The notes under the pieces are model-generated. The model had not been told where the DNA came from. It worked only from the letters and a program-made list of their open reading frames with translations, and did no database searches. Below, in pieces: positions 34,501-42,201 of a stretch of 64,000 nucleotides of DNA. This stretch comes from an uncultured Arachnia sp. (GTDB taxonomy: Bacteria; Actinomycetota; Actinomycetes; Propionibacteriales; Propionibacteriaceae). Made by a program: the position numbers and the translations under genes. Positions within the stretch are counted from its first letter, which is position 1, and every line of letters starts with the position of its first letter. The stretch lies in contig CANLTJ010000001.1 of the NCBI GenBank assembly GCA_947493995.1, positions 1-64,000 on the forward strand. The letters run 5' to 3'.

Positions 34501-35402
34501 CTGGCCAGGACCGTGTATTCGCCGTCTTCGCGGGGTTCGTCGCTCGGCGCCGCGACGGGGATAGCCGGCAGGGTGGCGGTGATGCCGGCCTGCAGAACGT
34601 CAGTGCCTTCACGATCACTGGTCGCGTCAAACGTGACGGTAGGAGTGAAACTACCCGCCTCGAAATCGGAGTCCTGGACGGTGTAGTTGGCGAACGTACA
34701 AGTGAAGCCGGCGGCTGACAAATCCACATAACGGCAGTTCGGTGTGACGTCCGGCGTGACATTGTTCAGATTGCTTGAGCGAGGGTACGCCGTCAGCGTC
34801 TGACCAGAAACGTTTCTGTAAGTGATGTCAAAGGTCAACGTGTCTCCGGGACGCACGGGATCGTTGTCGTCAGTGCGCGTCATCTCCACCTCCAAAAGGT
34901 CGTCGGAGGTTGAGGAGACGACTGGGAGGGTGCCGTTGAAGACGGTCACGATCGGATCCTCGCCGGTCGGAGTGTTGTCCGGGCCCGGACCGACGGGAGT
35001 CTGGGTGTAGGTCACCGCGAAATTGGCTTCAGCCGCTGCGGCGTCCTCCTCCGTCACTGTGTAGGTCACGTTGCAGCTGTACCTGCCGGCAGTCCCGCTC
35101 GGGAAGCCTGTCCAGTCGCAGTTGCTGGCATCGGGAACGTCGTCCGAGGTAGCAACGATATTTCGTCTCGGCGCGTCGCCGTTGGATTCCATCCGAATAG
35201 TGACGGGTACCACGTCACCGATGTTGTATGGCTCTACCCCAGCAGCGGGGGTCACGATACGCATGCGGCCAATGTTCACGTCATCCCACTCGCCGGGGCC
35301 GCCCGCGGTAGCGGTCTGCCCGAATGGCATGACCAGCGCGATGGTGGCGACGAGGGCGGTGAGTAACACCATTATGCGGGATCTGCGCCATGCAGCTCTC
35401 AT
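31593..35402 (-). CDS. Secreted multidomain sialidase (exo-alpha-sialidase, GH33)
   Basis: The 1269-residue exported enzyme starts at ATG 35402 with AGGAGG upstream. After a signal peptide (about 1-33) come two immunoglobulin-like domains (about 34-280). The catalytic six-blade propeller (about 290-670) has the RIP motif (HRIPALTQ, Arg near 311), five Asp boxes (e.g. STDGGQTW, STDNGVTW, SDDHGETW, SYDDGQTW), the acidic WDGR and GEGIQL, and LYEG for the nucleophile Tyr. A NEW3-like domain (about 675-765), a discoidin/F5-8C sugar-binding domain (about 765-903) and a third copy of the Ig-like domain (about 910-1030) follow. Then comes a Thr/Ala linker and the Cys/Trp module (about 1138-1269) shared with the hydrolase at 339-2306. 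It releases terminal sialic acid from host glycans. It has no LPXTG anchor. Confidence 0.93.
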   Translation of the reverse strand: MRAAWRRSRIMVLLTALVATIALVMPFGQTATAGGPGEWDDVNIGRMRIVTPAAGVEPYNIGDVVPVTIRMESNGDAPRRNIVATSDDVPDASNCDWTGFPSGTAGRYSCNVTYTVTEEDAAAAEANFAVTYTQTPVGPGPDNTPTGEDPIVTVFNGTLPVVSSTSDDLLEVEMTRTDDNDPVRPGDTLTFDITYRNVSGQTLTAYPRSSNLNNVTPDVTPNCRYVDLSAAGFTCTFANYTVQDSDFEAGSFTPTVTFDATSDREGTDVLQAGITATLPAIPVAAPSDEPREDGEYTVLASAGDFGYTCHRIPALTQAPNGHILASWDGRPGSCADAPQANSIIQRRSTDGGQTWEDVTVVAAGQPTPDAEKFGYSDPSYVVDRETGTIFNFFVKSYDQGFQGSQPGTDPDARNVVHAAVTQSTDNGVTWSEPRVITDAITDATTWNSRFAASGEGIQLRYEPYDGRLIQQFTIRNSAAGGNGYQAVSVYSDDHGETWEVGEPVGPDGGMDENKVVELSDGTVMLNSRPSSGPTLRKVAYSTDGGITYGEVTSDPELPDPRNNASIIRAYPEAEMGSARARILLFSNAASTSGRSNGTIRISYDDGQTWSASKQFQSGAMAYSTLTPLLGEGQEGRYGLLYEGAANQIRYMNISLDWLGVGSIAITAENQSVNRGENEVTFTATNLGGEDVTFTPAFTLPDGWIASDVAPVTLAPDATGTFTTTVTVPDTADPGTFSITATADVGESSSTGTADLTVELLPGQNPTEVLDVTVVNSPPGETGEGIENAFDGDTSTLWHTPYAGTTFPVDVDMQLGDEPVEVTKLEYVPRTSRSNGNINGYEVWAGDSLDDLAMVAEGNFANNNDPKTVLLDGTYQFVRLRATSSYGDRADTWVSAAEIRVRAAVPDDEPGTYLEVSLERTDDLGTPVEEGDELAFNIIYTNTSDRSIVAFPRESNLENVLVDGGDNCRWDGLAAGATQQCGFARYTVTADDVEAGSFTPSVTFDATADRDGTEILQEGVVATLPAIQVGDDDPTPTTTVTATVTATATETATATATETVTATATTTATATTTATATTTATATTTATQTATVTVTETVTVTPTSPTTTATMTTPPTTLTPTTPPSTTPAPPAMEYPEKLYQTPGYHSYNGREWFTTCEPYSATTRCRTNIWASQVKPVNGELQWVTGWVFNNLTYLPMDRETWAGNRLAYTNQWTSDEGRRWRTECDTPATGNNACRSYIWTTVWVPSSPGANTFVQRNQWVLNNMVSFT

Positions 35403-35550
35403 GTGTAGTCCTCCTGTTGAGCCCAACACCGACGTTGGACGACCTGCCCCACACTATGGGCGACACGTCAGATGTCTGTCAACGTATTCGCAAAAAATGG
35501 GCACAACAAATAACCGACATGTGAACTGCTTGCCACCAGAGGTTTCGGGG

Positions 35551-36018
35551 TCAGCTGCAGGTACGCTCCGCACGGCCGATCTCCCAGGCCGCAATGATCT
35601 TGTCGTTGAGTCCGAACATGACGGCCTTCTCCTCCGGGTCGTCATGGTCGTGACCCAGAAGATGCAGCAGGCCGTGGACGAGAAGGTATTCGGCCTCGGC
35701 GTCCGCCTCCCGGCCGTTCTCCGACGCCTGGCGTGCCGTGACCTGGGGGCAGAGCACGATGTCGCCCAACATCCCCATCGACGGCTCCTCGTCGTCACGT
35801 GGGGACCGGAGCTCGTCCATCGGGAAGCTCATGACGTCCGTGGGCCCGGGCAGGTCCATGAAGCGCTCGTGATAGTCGGTCATCGTGGCCTCGTCGACCA
35901 GCAGGATGGAGAGGTCCGCCAGCGGATGGATCCGCAGCCGGTTCAGGGTGAAGCGGGCGAGTGCCACGAGACCGAGCTCATCGGCCTCCACGCCGGACTC
36001 ATTGTTGACATCGATCAT
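35551..36018 (-). CDS. ybeY: rRNA maturation RNase YbeY
   Basis: This 155-residue single-strand endoribonuclease acts in 16S rRNA 3'-end maturation and ribosome quality control. The zinc motif HGLLHLLGHDHDD (H-x3-H-x5-H) is intact, preceded by TDVMSFPMDE and GDIVLCPQV. The ATG at 36018 overlaps the phoH stop (ATGA), as in most actinobacteria. The last residues (AERTCS) are unremarkable. The usual next gene, corC, is here displaced by the sialidase. Confidence 0.96.
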   Translation of the reverse strand: MIDVNNESGVEADELGLVALARFTLNRLRIHPLADLSILLVDEATMTDYHERFMDLPGPTDVMSFPMDELRSPRDDEEPSMGMLGDIVLCPQVTARQASENGREADAEAEYLLVHGLLHLLGHDHDDPEEKAVMFGLNDKIIAAWEIGRAERTCS

Positions 36019-36983
36019 GGCCGGCGCACGCCCTGGGCATTCTCTGCTGCGTGCGCAGTCACGGTGTCGAACTTGTCGTAGGCCTCGACGATGCGTCCCA
36101 CCAGTTTGTGCCGCACCACGTCGCGGGCGGTCAGGTTGATGAAGGAGATGTCGTCGATACCGTCCAGGATTCCCTGCACCACGCGCAGTCCGCTGCGGAC
36201 GCCGCCGGGCAGGTCCACCTGCGTGATGTCACCGGTGACCACCACCTTGGACCCGAAGCCGAGCCGTGTGAGGAACATCTTCATCTGCTCGGCCGAGGTG
36301 TTCTGTGCCTCGTCGAGGATGATGAAGGCATCGTTGAGGGTCCGTCCCCGCATGTAGGCCAGGGGGGCCACCTCGATGATGCCGGAGGTCAGCAGCTTCG
36401 GAACGGCTTCGGACTCCACCATGTCGTGGAGCGCGTCGTAGAGCGGACGCACATAGGGATCGATCTTGTCGCTCAACGTTCCCGGCAGGTAGCCGAGCTT
36501 CTCTCCCGCCTCGATGGCCGGACGCGTCAGGATGATGCGGGTGACCTGTTTCGCCTGCAGCGCCTGCACCGCCTTGGCCATGGCGAGGTACGTCTTGCCA
36601 GTTCCGGCAGGTCCGATCCCGAACACGATCGTGTGCGCATCGATGGCATCCACGTAGCGCTTCTGGTTCAACGTCTTGGGTCGCACGGTTTTGCCGCGAG
36701 CCGAGACGATGTCCGCGGTCAGGACCTCGCTGGGCCGCACGTCGGGCTCCGACGACATGCCCACCACTCGTTCGACTGTCTCGGTGGTGAGTCCCTGACC
36801 GGTGCGGATGATGGTGACCAGCTCGGTGAGAATGTCAGCGGCCGCCGCCACGTCTGCGGTACTGCCCGTGAGCGTCATGTTGTTGCCCCGCACGTGCACG
36901 TCCGCCTCCAGGGCGTCCTCCAGAATCCGGAGGTAGTCATCCCGGGGGCCCAGCAACTTCACCATGTCGATGGATGACGGCAC
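36015..36983 (-). CDS. phoH: PhoH-family ATPase
   Basis: The protein has 322 residues from GTG 36983; homology to the family also covers a few codons upstream (LDLSDGTRVFE), so the true start may be earlier at a non-standard codon. An N-terminal KH-like segment (VHVRGNNMTLTG) precedes the helicase-like ATPase with Walker A GPAGTGKT, Walker B FIILDEAQN and the conserved VVVTGDITQVDLP. PhoH is always found with YbeY and is thought to act in RNA metabolism. It is the first gene of the phoH-ybeY unit. Confidence 0.93.
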   Translation of the reverse strand: MPSSIDMVKLLGPRDDYLRILEDALEADVHVRGNNMTLTGSTADVAAAADILTELVTIIRTGQGLTTETVERVVGMSSEPDVRPSEVLTADIVSARGKTVRPKTLNQKRYVDAIDAHTIVFGIGPAGTGKTYLAMAKAVQALQAKQVTRIILTRPAIEAGEKLGYLPGTLSDKIDPYVRPLYDALHDMVESEAVPKLLTSGIIEVAPLAYMRGRTLNDAFIILDEAQNTSAEQMKMFLTRLGFGSKVVVTGDITQVDLPGGVRSGLRVVQGILDGIDDISFINLTARDVVRHKLVGRIVEAYDKFDTVTAHAAENAQGVRRP

Positions 36984-37155
36984 CTCGAAGACTCGGGTGC
37001 CGTCGCTCAGATCCAGAGCTGTCTTGGGGTTCAGTGTCTCGTCGCCTTCACATTCGTCACGGGAGCGCCTGTCGCACCCGGTTACCCGGCAAAGTGTAGT
37101 CCGCCGGCCGGATGTGCCAACTGGACAACCACACCACCCTCACCGGGAACTGCGA

Positions 37156-37611
37156 TCAGGAGTCGAGGTCATCCTCGTCGTCCTCGTTGATGATGTGCAT
37201 GGCTGCTTCCTCCGCGCTGGCGGCACCACCGCTGAAGCCGACGTCGCTGCCCAATGTGGCCTCGCCGCCGGGGCCCTGCACCTGCATGAGACGTCCAGCT
37301 CGCTCGCCGCCCACCTCGCGGTCCTCCTGGGAGGCGTTCCAGTCCCGGTCCACCGGCTTCTTCTCCGGCTGCTCCTGCTTCACGCGCTGATTGATCGTCT
37401 CACCCTGACGCATCTCGGCCGGGGTGTTGCCGAAGCCCTGCGCGGCCGACCACTGTTCAGGGGCCGTGTAGCCCTCATCCAGCACGTCGTCCACGCCGCG
37501 ATGCACCAGAGAATCCGCTTCCTGGATCTGGTCAAGCTGTTCAGACTCATCAGGTACCGGGCTGTCGAAGTCGGCAGTGTCGTTCACTGGGCCGTCGGGA
37601 ATCTCTGTCAT
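37156..37611 (-). CDS. DUF5709 family protein
   Basis: This 151-residue acidic cytoplasmic protein has motifs typical of the actinobacterial DUF5709 family: DDVLDEGYTAPEQWSAAQGF, then RQGETINQRVKQEQPE and the ending AAMHIINEDDEDD. It has no predicted enzyme site and is likely partly disordered. CAAGAT lies 6 nt before the ATG, so it may be leaderless. The gene is divergent from the queuosine-precursor transporter. Function is unknown. Confidence 0.8.
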   Translation of the reverse strand: MTEIPDGPVNDTADFDSPVPDESEQLDQIQEADSLVHRGVDDVLDEGYTAPEQWSAAQGFGNTPAEMRQGETINQRVKQEQPEKKPVDRDWNASQEDREVGGERAGRLMQVQGPGGEATLGSDVGFSGGAASAEEAAMHIINEDDEDDLDS

Positions 37612-37695
37612 GGCTCCATCTTGCCACCTGTAGGGGACCGTTCGCCGTAGATGCGACGGGAGGGCGGTGAGTGTTATCGAAGTCCCGGGCGGGCA

Positions 37696-37701
37696 TAGGA
37701 T
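37696..37701 (+). promoter_or_regulatory. Leaderless -10 of the queuosine-precursor transporter
   Basis: TAGGAT ends exactly 7 nt before GTG 37709, with no ribosome site between. It supports GTG 37709 as start over the in-frame GTG at 37667. A -35 is weak (GTTATC at 37673-37678). Confidence 0.5.
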
Positions 37702-37708
37702 TCGGCGG

Positions 37709-38416
37709 GTGACATCGCCAGCTGACAAACCCGTTCGGGGTACCTCGTTCGCTCGCCCAGGGCGAGGGAACTTTGACCTCATCGTCGCCCTGTTCTGCTC
37801 GCTGCTGCTGATCTCGAACGTGGCCGCGGTGAAACTGATCGCCATCGGCCCCGAGGTGGAGGTGTTCGGCTTCCCCGTCCTGCCCCTGATCACCGACGGC
37901 GGTGCTCTTCTGTTCCCCCTCACCTACATCTTCGGCGACGTCCTGGCCGAGGTGTACGGCTTCCGGGGCGCCCGTCGGGCCATCTTCATCGGTTTCGGCG
38001 TCTCCGTGCTGGCGTCGGTCACGTTCCTTCTCGTGGGCATCGCACCGCCAGCGGCGGACTGGCCGAACCAGGAGGCGTTCGACGCCATCCTGGGGTTCGT
38101 GCCGAGGATTGTCCTCGCCAGCCTCGTGGGCTACGTCGCCGGACAGATGCTCAATGCACTTGTCCTCGTCAGGTTGAAGGAGCGTGCTCCGGACGGTTCA
38201 CTGTGGTCGCGACTCCTCGGGTCGACTCTCGTCGGTGAGGCGGCTGATACTGCGCTGTTCTGTGTGATCGCGTTCGGCGGCATCGTGACCGGCGGCACGC
38301 TGGTCAACTACATCCTGGTGGGATATGTCTACAAGGTGCTCGTCGAAGTACTGCTGCTGCCCGTGACGTACCGGGTCATCGCACTGGTGAAGAAACACGA
38401 ACCGAGCTTCCTGTAA
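37709..38416 (+). CDS. Queuosine precursor transporter (YhhQ/ECF-type)
   Basis: The protein has 235 residues with six membrane helices. After a basic N-terminal stretch it shows the family opening LIVALFCSLLLISNVAAVKLI, then ITDGGALLFPLTYIFGDVLAEVYGFRGARR, and at the end LVNYILVGYVYKVLVEVLLLPVTYRVI. YhhQ proteins import preQ0, preQ1 or queuine for tRNA modification. The tgt gene lies next door on the opposite strand, which supports the assignment: the cell probably takes up the base it inserts. GTG 37709 is chosen from the -10 position. Confidence 0.88.
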   Translation: MTSPADKPVRGTSFARPGRGNFDLIVALFCSLLLISNVAAVKLIAIGPEVEVFGFPVLPLITDGGALLFPLTYIFGDVLAEVYGFRGARRAIFIGFGVSVLASVTFLLVGIAPPAADWPNQEAFDAILGFVPRIVLASLVGYVAGQMLNALVLVRLKERAPDGSLWSRLLGSTLVGEAADTALFCVIAFGGIVTGGTLVNYILVGYVYKVLVEVLLLPVTYRVIALVKKHEPSFL

Positions 38417-38487
38417 CCCTTCGCTCCTTGAGTAGCGGCGGGCGAGGATCACGTCGTCCTGAGTGCCGCCGTGAGGGACGATCGGCG

Positions 38488-38526
38488 GTGTATCGAAGGA
38501 CGAACTCACGAGGCCCTTCGATACAC
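38488..38526. repeat. REP-like inverted repeat
   Basis: GTGTATCGAAGG (38488-38499) and CCTTCGATACAC (38515-38526) form a perfect 12-bp stem with a 15-nt loop, midway between the convergent transporter and tgt genes. Flanking CTTGAGTAGCGG (38426 onwards) and GTTACTCAGG resemble the CTACTCAA / TTGAGTAG plus TATCGA palindromes found between genes in many actinobacteria. It may serve as a terminator for both genes. Confidence 0.6.
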
Positions 38527-38544
38527 GACGCTCGTGCCTCGCCG

Positions 38545-38579
38545 TCGTTACTCAGGCAACGATATGGGCGAGAAAGCGC
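38545..38579 (-). pseudogene. Degenerate duplicate of the tgt 3' end
   Basis: The 35 bp 38545-38579 match 38591-38625, the last codons and stop of tgt, at about 29 of 35 positions, offset by 46 bp. On the minus strand the copy reads AFSPISLPE-stop where tgt ends AFSPTLFPE-stop. It lies beyond the real stop and is not translated with tgt. It looks like a tail duplication from slippage or from movement of the neighbouring REP-like repeat. Confidence 0.55.
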
Positions 38580-38593
38580 ACACCTCGCGTTCG

Positions 38594-39862
38594 TTACTCA
38601 GGGAACAACGTGGGTGAGAAGGCGCCACCGGTCGGCGCTCGCTTCGCGTAGAAGCGTCCCAGGAACTCATCGCGGTAGGCGTCGAAGTCTCCGGCCCGCA
38701 TGGCTTCCCGGATGTTGTCGACCAAGCGCACGGTGAAGCGTTCGTTGTGGATGGTGGCGAGCGTGGAGGACAGGATCTCCTTGGCCTTGAACAGGTGGTG
38801 CAGGTAGGCCCGGGTGTAGTGCGTGCAGGTGTAGCATTCGCAGCCCTCCTCCAACGGCACGAAGGCGCGGCGTGAGGCGGCGGTGTTGATGTTGTAGCGG
38901 CCGTCTGCCGTGTAGATGGCGGCGTTGCGGGCCACCCGGGAGGGGTTGACGCAGTCGAAGGTGTCGGCACCCGCGGCGATGGCGGCGAAGAAGTCGTCCG
39001 GCTCGGAGATGCCCAGGAGGTGGCGGGGCTTGTCCTCGGGCAATTCATCTACCATCCAACCGATGATCGTGCCCAGGTTTTCCTTCTCGAGCGCTCCACC
39101 CAGGCCGAAACCGTCGAAGGAGCGGCCGTCCACGTCCAGCTCGGCGAGCCCCCGGGCCGCCTGGCGTCGGAGGTCCTCATACTGCGCCCCCTGAATGACC
39201 CCGAACAGCGCCTGGTACGGCTTGTCCGCCCGCTCCACCGTGAGGCGTTGGTGCTCGGCGAGGCAACGGGCGGCCCAGGCATGGGTGCGTTCGACGGAGC
39301 GCTCCTGGTAGGGCCGAGTATTCATCAGCGTGGTCAACTCGTCGAAGGCGAACATGATGTCGGCGCCCAGCCGGTGCTGGATCTGCAACGAGATCTCTGG
39401 TGTGAAGCGATGCTTGTCGCCGTTGAGGTGACTCGTGAAAGTGACGCCGTCGTCGTCGACGTGGGCCATTCGCGTCCTCCCCTCGGCGATCACATCGTCA
39501 TTGCCCAGGCCGTCGGTGTCCATGGCGAGGACCTTCTTGAATCCGGACCCGAGGCTCATCACCTGGAAGCCGCCGGAGTCGGTGAAGGTGGGCCCCCGCC
39601 AGTTCATGAACGCACCGAGGCCGCCCGCCTCGTCGACGATGTCCGATCCGGGCTGCAGGTACAGGTGATAGGCGTTGGCGAGCACGGCCTGCGCACCCAG
39701 ATCGGTGAGGGCCTCGGGCAGGACGGCCTTCACCGTCGCCTTCGTCCCGACGACGATGAACGCCGGCGTCTCGATTGCCCCGTGCGGGGTGGTGATGGTG
39801 CCGGTTCGGCCGTGGCCGTCGAGTCGCGATTCGACGTTGAAGCCGAACAGCTCCTCACCCAT
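38594..39862 (-). CDS. tgt: tRNA-guanine transglycosylase
   Basis: Tgt swaps guanine-34 in GUN-anticodon tRNAs for a queuosine precursor. The protein has 422 residues from ATG 39862, whose first base overlaps the dnaJ stop (TGATG). The catalytic Asp lies in FTDSGGFQVMSLG; a second Asp sits in GADTFDCVNPSR. The structural zinc site is CECYTCTHYTRAYLHHL. The family's GVIQGAQYEDLRRQA and FDGFGLGG stretches are present. Its position after dnaJ suggests read-through from the CIRCE-controlled promoter. Confidence 0.96.
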   Translation of the reverse strand: MGEELFGFNVESRLDGHGRTGTITTPHGAIETPAFIVVGTKATVKAVLPEALTDLGAQAVLANAYHLYLQPGSDIVDEAGGLGAFMNWRGPTFTDSGGFQVMSLGSGFKKVLAMDTDGLGNDDVIAEGRTRMAHVDDDGVTFTSHLNGDKHRFTPEISLQIQHRLGADIMFAFDELTTLMNTRPYQERSVERTHAWAARCLAEHQRLTVERADKPYQALFGVIQGAQYEDLRRQAARGLAELDVDGRSFDGFGLGGALEKENLGTIIGWMVDELPEDKPRHLLGISEPDDFFAAIAAGADTFDCVNPSRVARNAAIYTADGRYNINTAASRRAFVPLEEGCECYTCTHYTRAYLHHLFKAKEILSSTLATIHNERFTVRLVDNIREAMRAGDFDAYRDEFLGRFYAKRAPTGGAFSPTLFPE

Positions 39863-41040
39863 CAGGAGAAGGTCTCCTTGAGCCATCCGAATACGCCCTT
39901 GCCGCTGCCGTGGTGGACATCCGCCTCGGGCTGCATCTCGTCGCGCTCATCAGCGAGTTGCCGCAGGATCTCGCGTTGACGGTCATCAAGCCGGGTGGGT
40001 GTCTGCACGAGCACGGTGATGCCCAGATCACCGCGGCCCCCGCCCCGTAGCTTGGGGACACCTCGTCCCTTGAGCGCGATCCGGGTGCCGGACTGGGTGC
40101 CGGCGGGCACCTCCACGTCGACGGATCTGTCATCCGTATCGGAGCCGTCCCATTCGGCCTCCAGCGTGCTGATGTTGACGGTGGTGCCGAGAGCAGCGGC
40201 CGTCATGGGCACCTTCACCACCATCTCCAGGTTGTCGCCGTCGCGACGGAAGGTTGGGTGCTCGGCCACGTGGAGTTCCACGTACAGGTCTCCTGCGGGT
40301 CCGCCGCCGGGACCCACCTCTCCCTGCCCCTCGAGATGGATGCGGATGCCGGTGGACACACCCGCGGGAATGCGCACGGAGATGGTGCGCGCCGAACGCA
40401 CGCGGCCCTCGCCGGAGCACTCGCCGCACGGTCGCGGAATGATGGTGCCGTAGCCGCGACAATTCGGGCACGGCTGCGACGTGCGGATGTCGCCGAGGAA
40501 GCTCCGCTGGATCTGGGAGACCTCGCCCTGACCATTGCAGGTGGGGCAGGTAATGGGCTCGGAACCGGGCTCGCCACCCTGGCCGTGGCACTTCGGACAC
40601 ACGACGGCCGTGTCCACCTTGAGGGGTTTCGTGGTGCCGAACACTGCCTCGTGCAGCTGCAGCTGCGCGCGAAGCAATGCGTCCTGGCCCTGCCGCACGC
40701 GGGAACGGGGTCCGCGGCCCGCCTGTGCACCGAACATGGCGTCGACGAGGTTGGAGAAGTCGAACCCACCGGAGAAGCCTCCGCCGAAACCGCCGCCGAA
40801 ACCGGAGAATCCGGCTCCCTGCTGGCTCATCGGGTCCCCGCCGCGGTCGAAGATAGCCCGCTTGTTGGAGTCGCTGAGCACCTCGTAGGCCTCGTTCAGT
40901 TCTTTGAACTGTTCGGCTGCATCCTCGCCGGGAGCGACGTCGGGATGCACTTTCATGGCCCGACGGCGATACGCCTTCTTGATCTGCTCGGCGCTGGCGT
41001 CGCGATCGACGCCCAGGGTGGTGTAGTAGTCCTTGCTCAT
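39862..41040 (-). CDS. dnaJ: Chaperone DnaJ
   Basis: This Hsp40 co-chaperone of 392 residues starts at ATG 41040; the longer frame upstream belongs to hrcA. Domains in order are the J domain with HPD ([20 protein letters not shown]), a Gly/Phe-rich linker ([14 protein letters not shown]), four C-x-x-C-x-G-x-G zinc repeats ([36 protein letters not shown]), and the C-terminal substrate-binding domain. It is the second gene after hrcA, 13 bp on, so heat-shock controlled. Actinobacteria usually have another dnaJ with dnaK; this is the hrcA-linked copy. Confidence 0.96.
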   Translation of the reverse strand: MSKDYYTTLGVDRDASAEQIKKAYRRRAMKVHPDVAPGEDAAEQFKELNEAYEVLSDSNKRAIFDRGGDPMSQQGAGFSGFGGGFGGGFSGGFDFSNLVDAMFGAQAGRGPRSRVRQGQDALLRAQLQLHEAVFGTTKPLKVDTAVVCPKCHGQGGEPGSEPITCPTCNGQGEVSQIQRSFLGDIRTSQPCPNCRGYGTIIPRPCGECSGEGRVRSARTISVRIPAGVSTGIRIHLEGQGEVGPGGGPAGDLYVELHVAEHPTFRRDGDNLEMVVKVPMTAAALGTTVNISTLEAEWDGSDTDDRSVDVEVPAGTQSGTRIALKGRGVPKLRGGGRGDLGITVLVQTPTRLDDRQREILRQLADERDEMQPEADVHHGSGKGVFGWLKETFS

Positions 41041-41053
41041 GAGTGGTTCCGAC

Positions 41054-42070
41054 TCATCCTTCCAACAGGAAACGGCTGACGTAACGCGCCACAGCGCGTA
41101 CTGACGCAATGGTGGACGGGTAGTCCATACGGGTGGGGCCCACCACACCCAGGTTGGCGGCGACGGCACCGCTCGGGCCATATGCGGAGGCGATGAGGGA
41201 CGTCGACTGGAATCCCTGCGCCGTGTTCTCCTGGCCAATCCGCACAGTGATGTCACGATCCCCCGAAACCTCACCGAGCAGGCGCAGCAGCACCACCTGC
41301 TCCTCCAACGCTTCCAGCAAGGGACGCATTCCCGACTGGAAGGCCGAATCGAAAGTGGCGAGATTCGGCACACCGGCCACCACCACCTGGGAGTTCGGTT
41401 CCGAGGCGAGGAGATCGAGGACGACGGAGATCACGGGTATGGCGACGGCGCGTTCCAGCGGCTGGAAGGCGTCGAGCAGCAGCCCCAACGATCCGGCGGC
41501 ATCCGCGGGAGCCTTGCCGATGGCCGCCTCCCGCAGCTTGGTGCGCACATGGCTGCGGACGTCCTCGTCGTGGGCCGGGAGTTCCAGAACATGCTGTTCG
41601 ATCCGGCCGGAGGAGTTGACGACGATGACCATGAGACGCTCCGTGGTCAGGGCCACGAGGTCAATGTGGGCGATCGTGCTGCTCTGCGACACCGGGTACT
41701 GCACGATGGCCACCTGCCGGGTCATCTGCGCCAGCAGTCGGACGGTGCGTGTGACGAGGTCGTCGACGTCGAGAGCACCGGTCATGAACGTCTGGATGGC
41801 GCGACGTTCAGCGGCGGAGAGCGGTTTGACGCTGGCCAACTTGTCGACGAACAACCGATAGCCCTTGTCCGTGGGGATGCGGCCCGCGCTGGTGTGGGGC
41901 TGGGTGATGTAGCCCTCCTCCTCCAGCACGGCCATGTCATTGCGCACGGTGGCCGAGGAGACGTCGAGCTGGTGGCGTTCCACCAGCGCCTTTGACCCCA
42001 CCGGTTCGCGGCTCGCGACGTAGTCGGTGACAATGGCCTTCAGAACGGCCAGCTTGCGGTCGTCGAGCAT
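41054..42070 (-). CDS. hrcA: Heat-inducible transcription repressor HrcA
   Basis: HrcA binds CIRCE and represses chaperone genes. The protein has 338 residues. I prefer ATG 42070 ([14 protein letters not shown]) because GAGGAGG is correctly spaced for it, while the GTG six bases earlier abuts the ribosome site. The N-terminal winged helix contains [35 protein letters not shown] and [12 protein letters not shown] (given as separate stretches of one region). A GAF-like dimer domain follows. The CIRCE operator at 42095-42121 is just upstream, indicating autoregulation. Confidence 0.95.
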   Translation of the reverse strand: MLDDRKLAVLKAIVTDYVASREPVGSKALVERHQLDVSSATVRNDMAVLEEEGYITQPHTSAGRIPTDKGYRLFVDKLASVKPLSAAERRAIQTFMTGALDVDDLVTRTVRLLAQMTRQVAIVQYPVSQSSTIAHIDLVALTTERLMVIVVNSSGRIEQHVLELPAHDEDVRSHVRTKLREAAIGKAPADAAGSLGLLLDAFQPLERAVAIPVISVVLDLLASEPNSQVVVAGVPNLATFDSAFQSGMRPLLEALEEQVVLLRLLGEVSGDRDITVRIGQENTAQGFQSTSLIASAYGPSGAVAANLGVVGPTRMDYPSTIASVRAVARYVSRFLLEG

Positions 42071-42094
42071 GTACACCTCCTCGGTCGGGGATCG

Positions 42095-42121
42095 TTGGCA
42101 CTCAACACGAGCGAGTGCCAG
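42095..42121. promoter_or_regulatory. CIRCE operator
   Basis: TTGGCACTC, nine bases, then GAGTGCCAG. The inner 8-bp arms are perfect, and this matches the CIRCE consensus TTAGCACTC-N9-GAGTGCTAA. It lies 25 bp before the hrcA ATG and 81 bp before the divergent metallo-beta-lactamase gene, so the latter could share heat control. Confidence 0.93.
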
Positions 42122-42188
42122 TGTACGGCGGGTGCAAAGTGACCGCCAACCCGTCGGTCGGCCCGGATGGTTGGCTTCGCCAGCGGCA

Positions 42189-42194
42189 TAGGCT
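42189..42194 (+). promoter_or_regulatory. Leaderless -10 of the metallo-beta-lactamase-fold gene
   Basis: TAGGCT ends 7 nt before ATG 42202, with no ribosome site between them. This fixes the start at MSSTSIGEW rather than the upstream codons of the open frame. Confidence 0.5.
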
Positions 42195-42201
42195 GTGCCG
42201 C

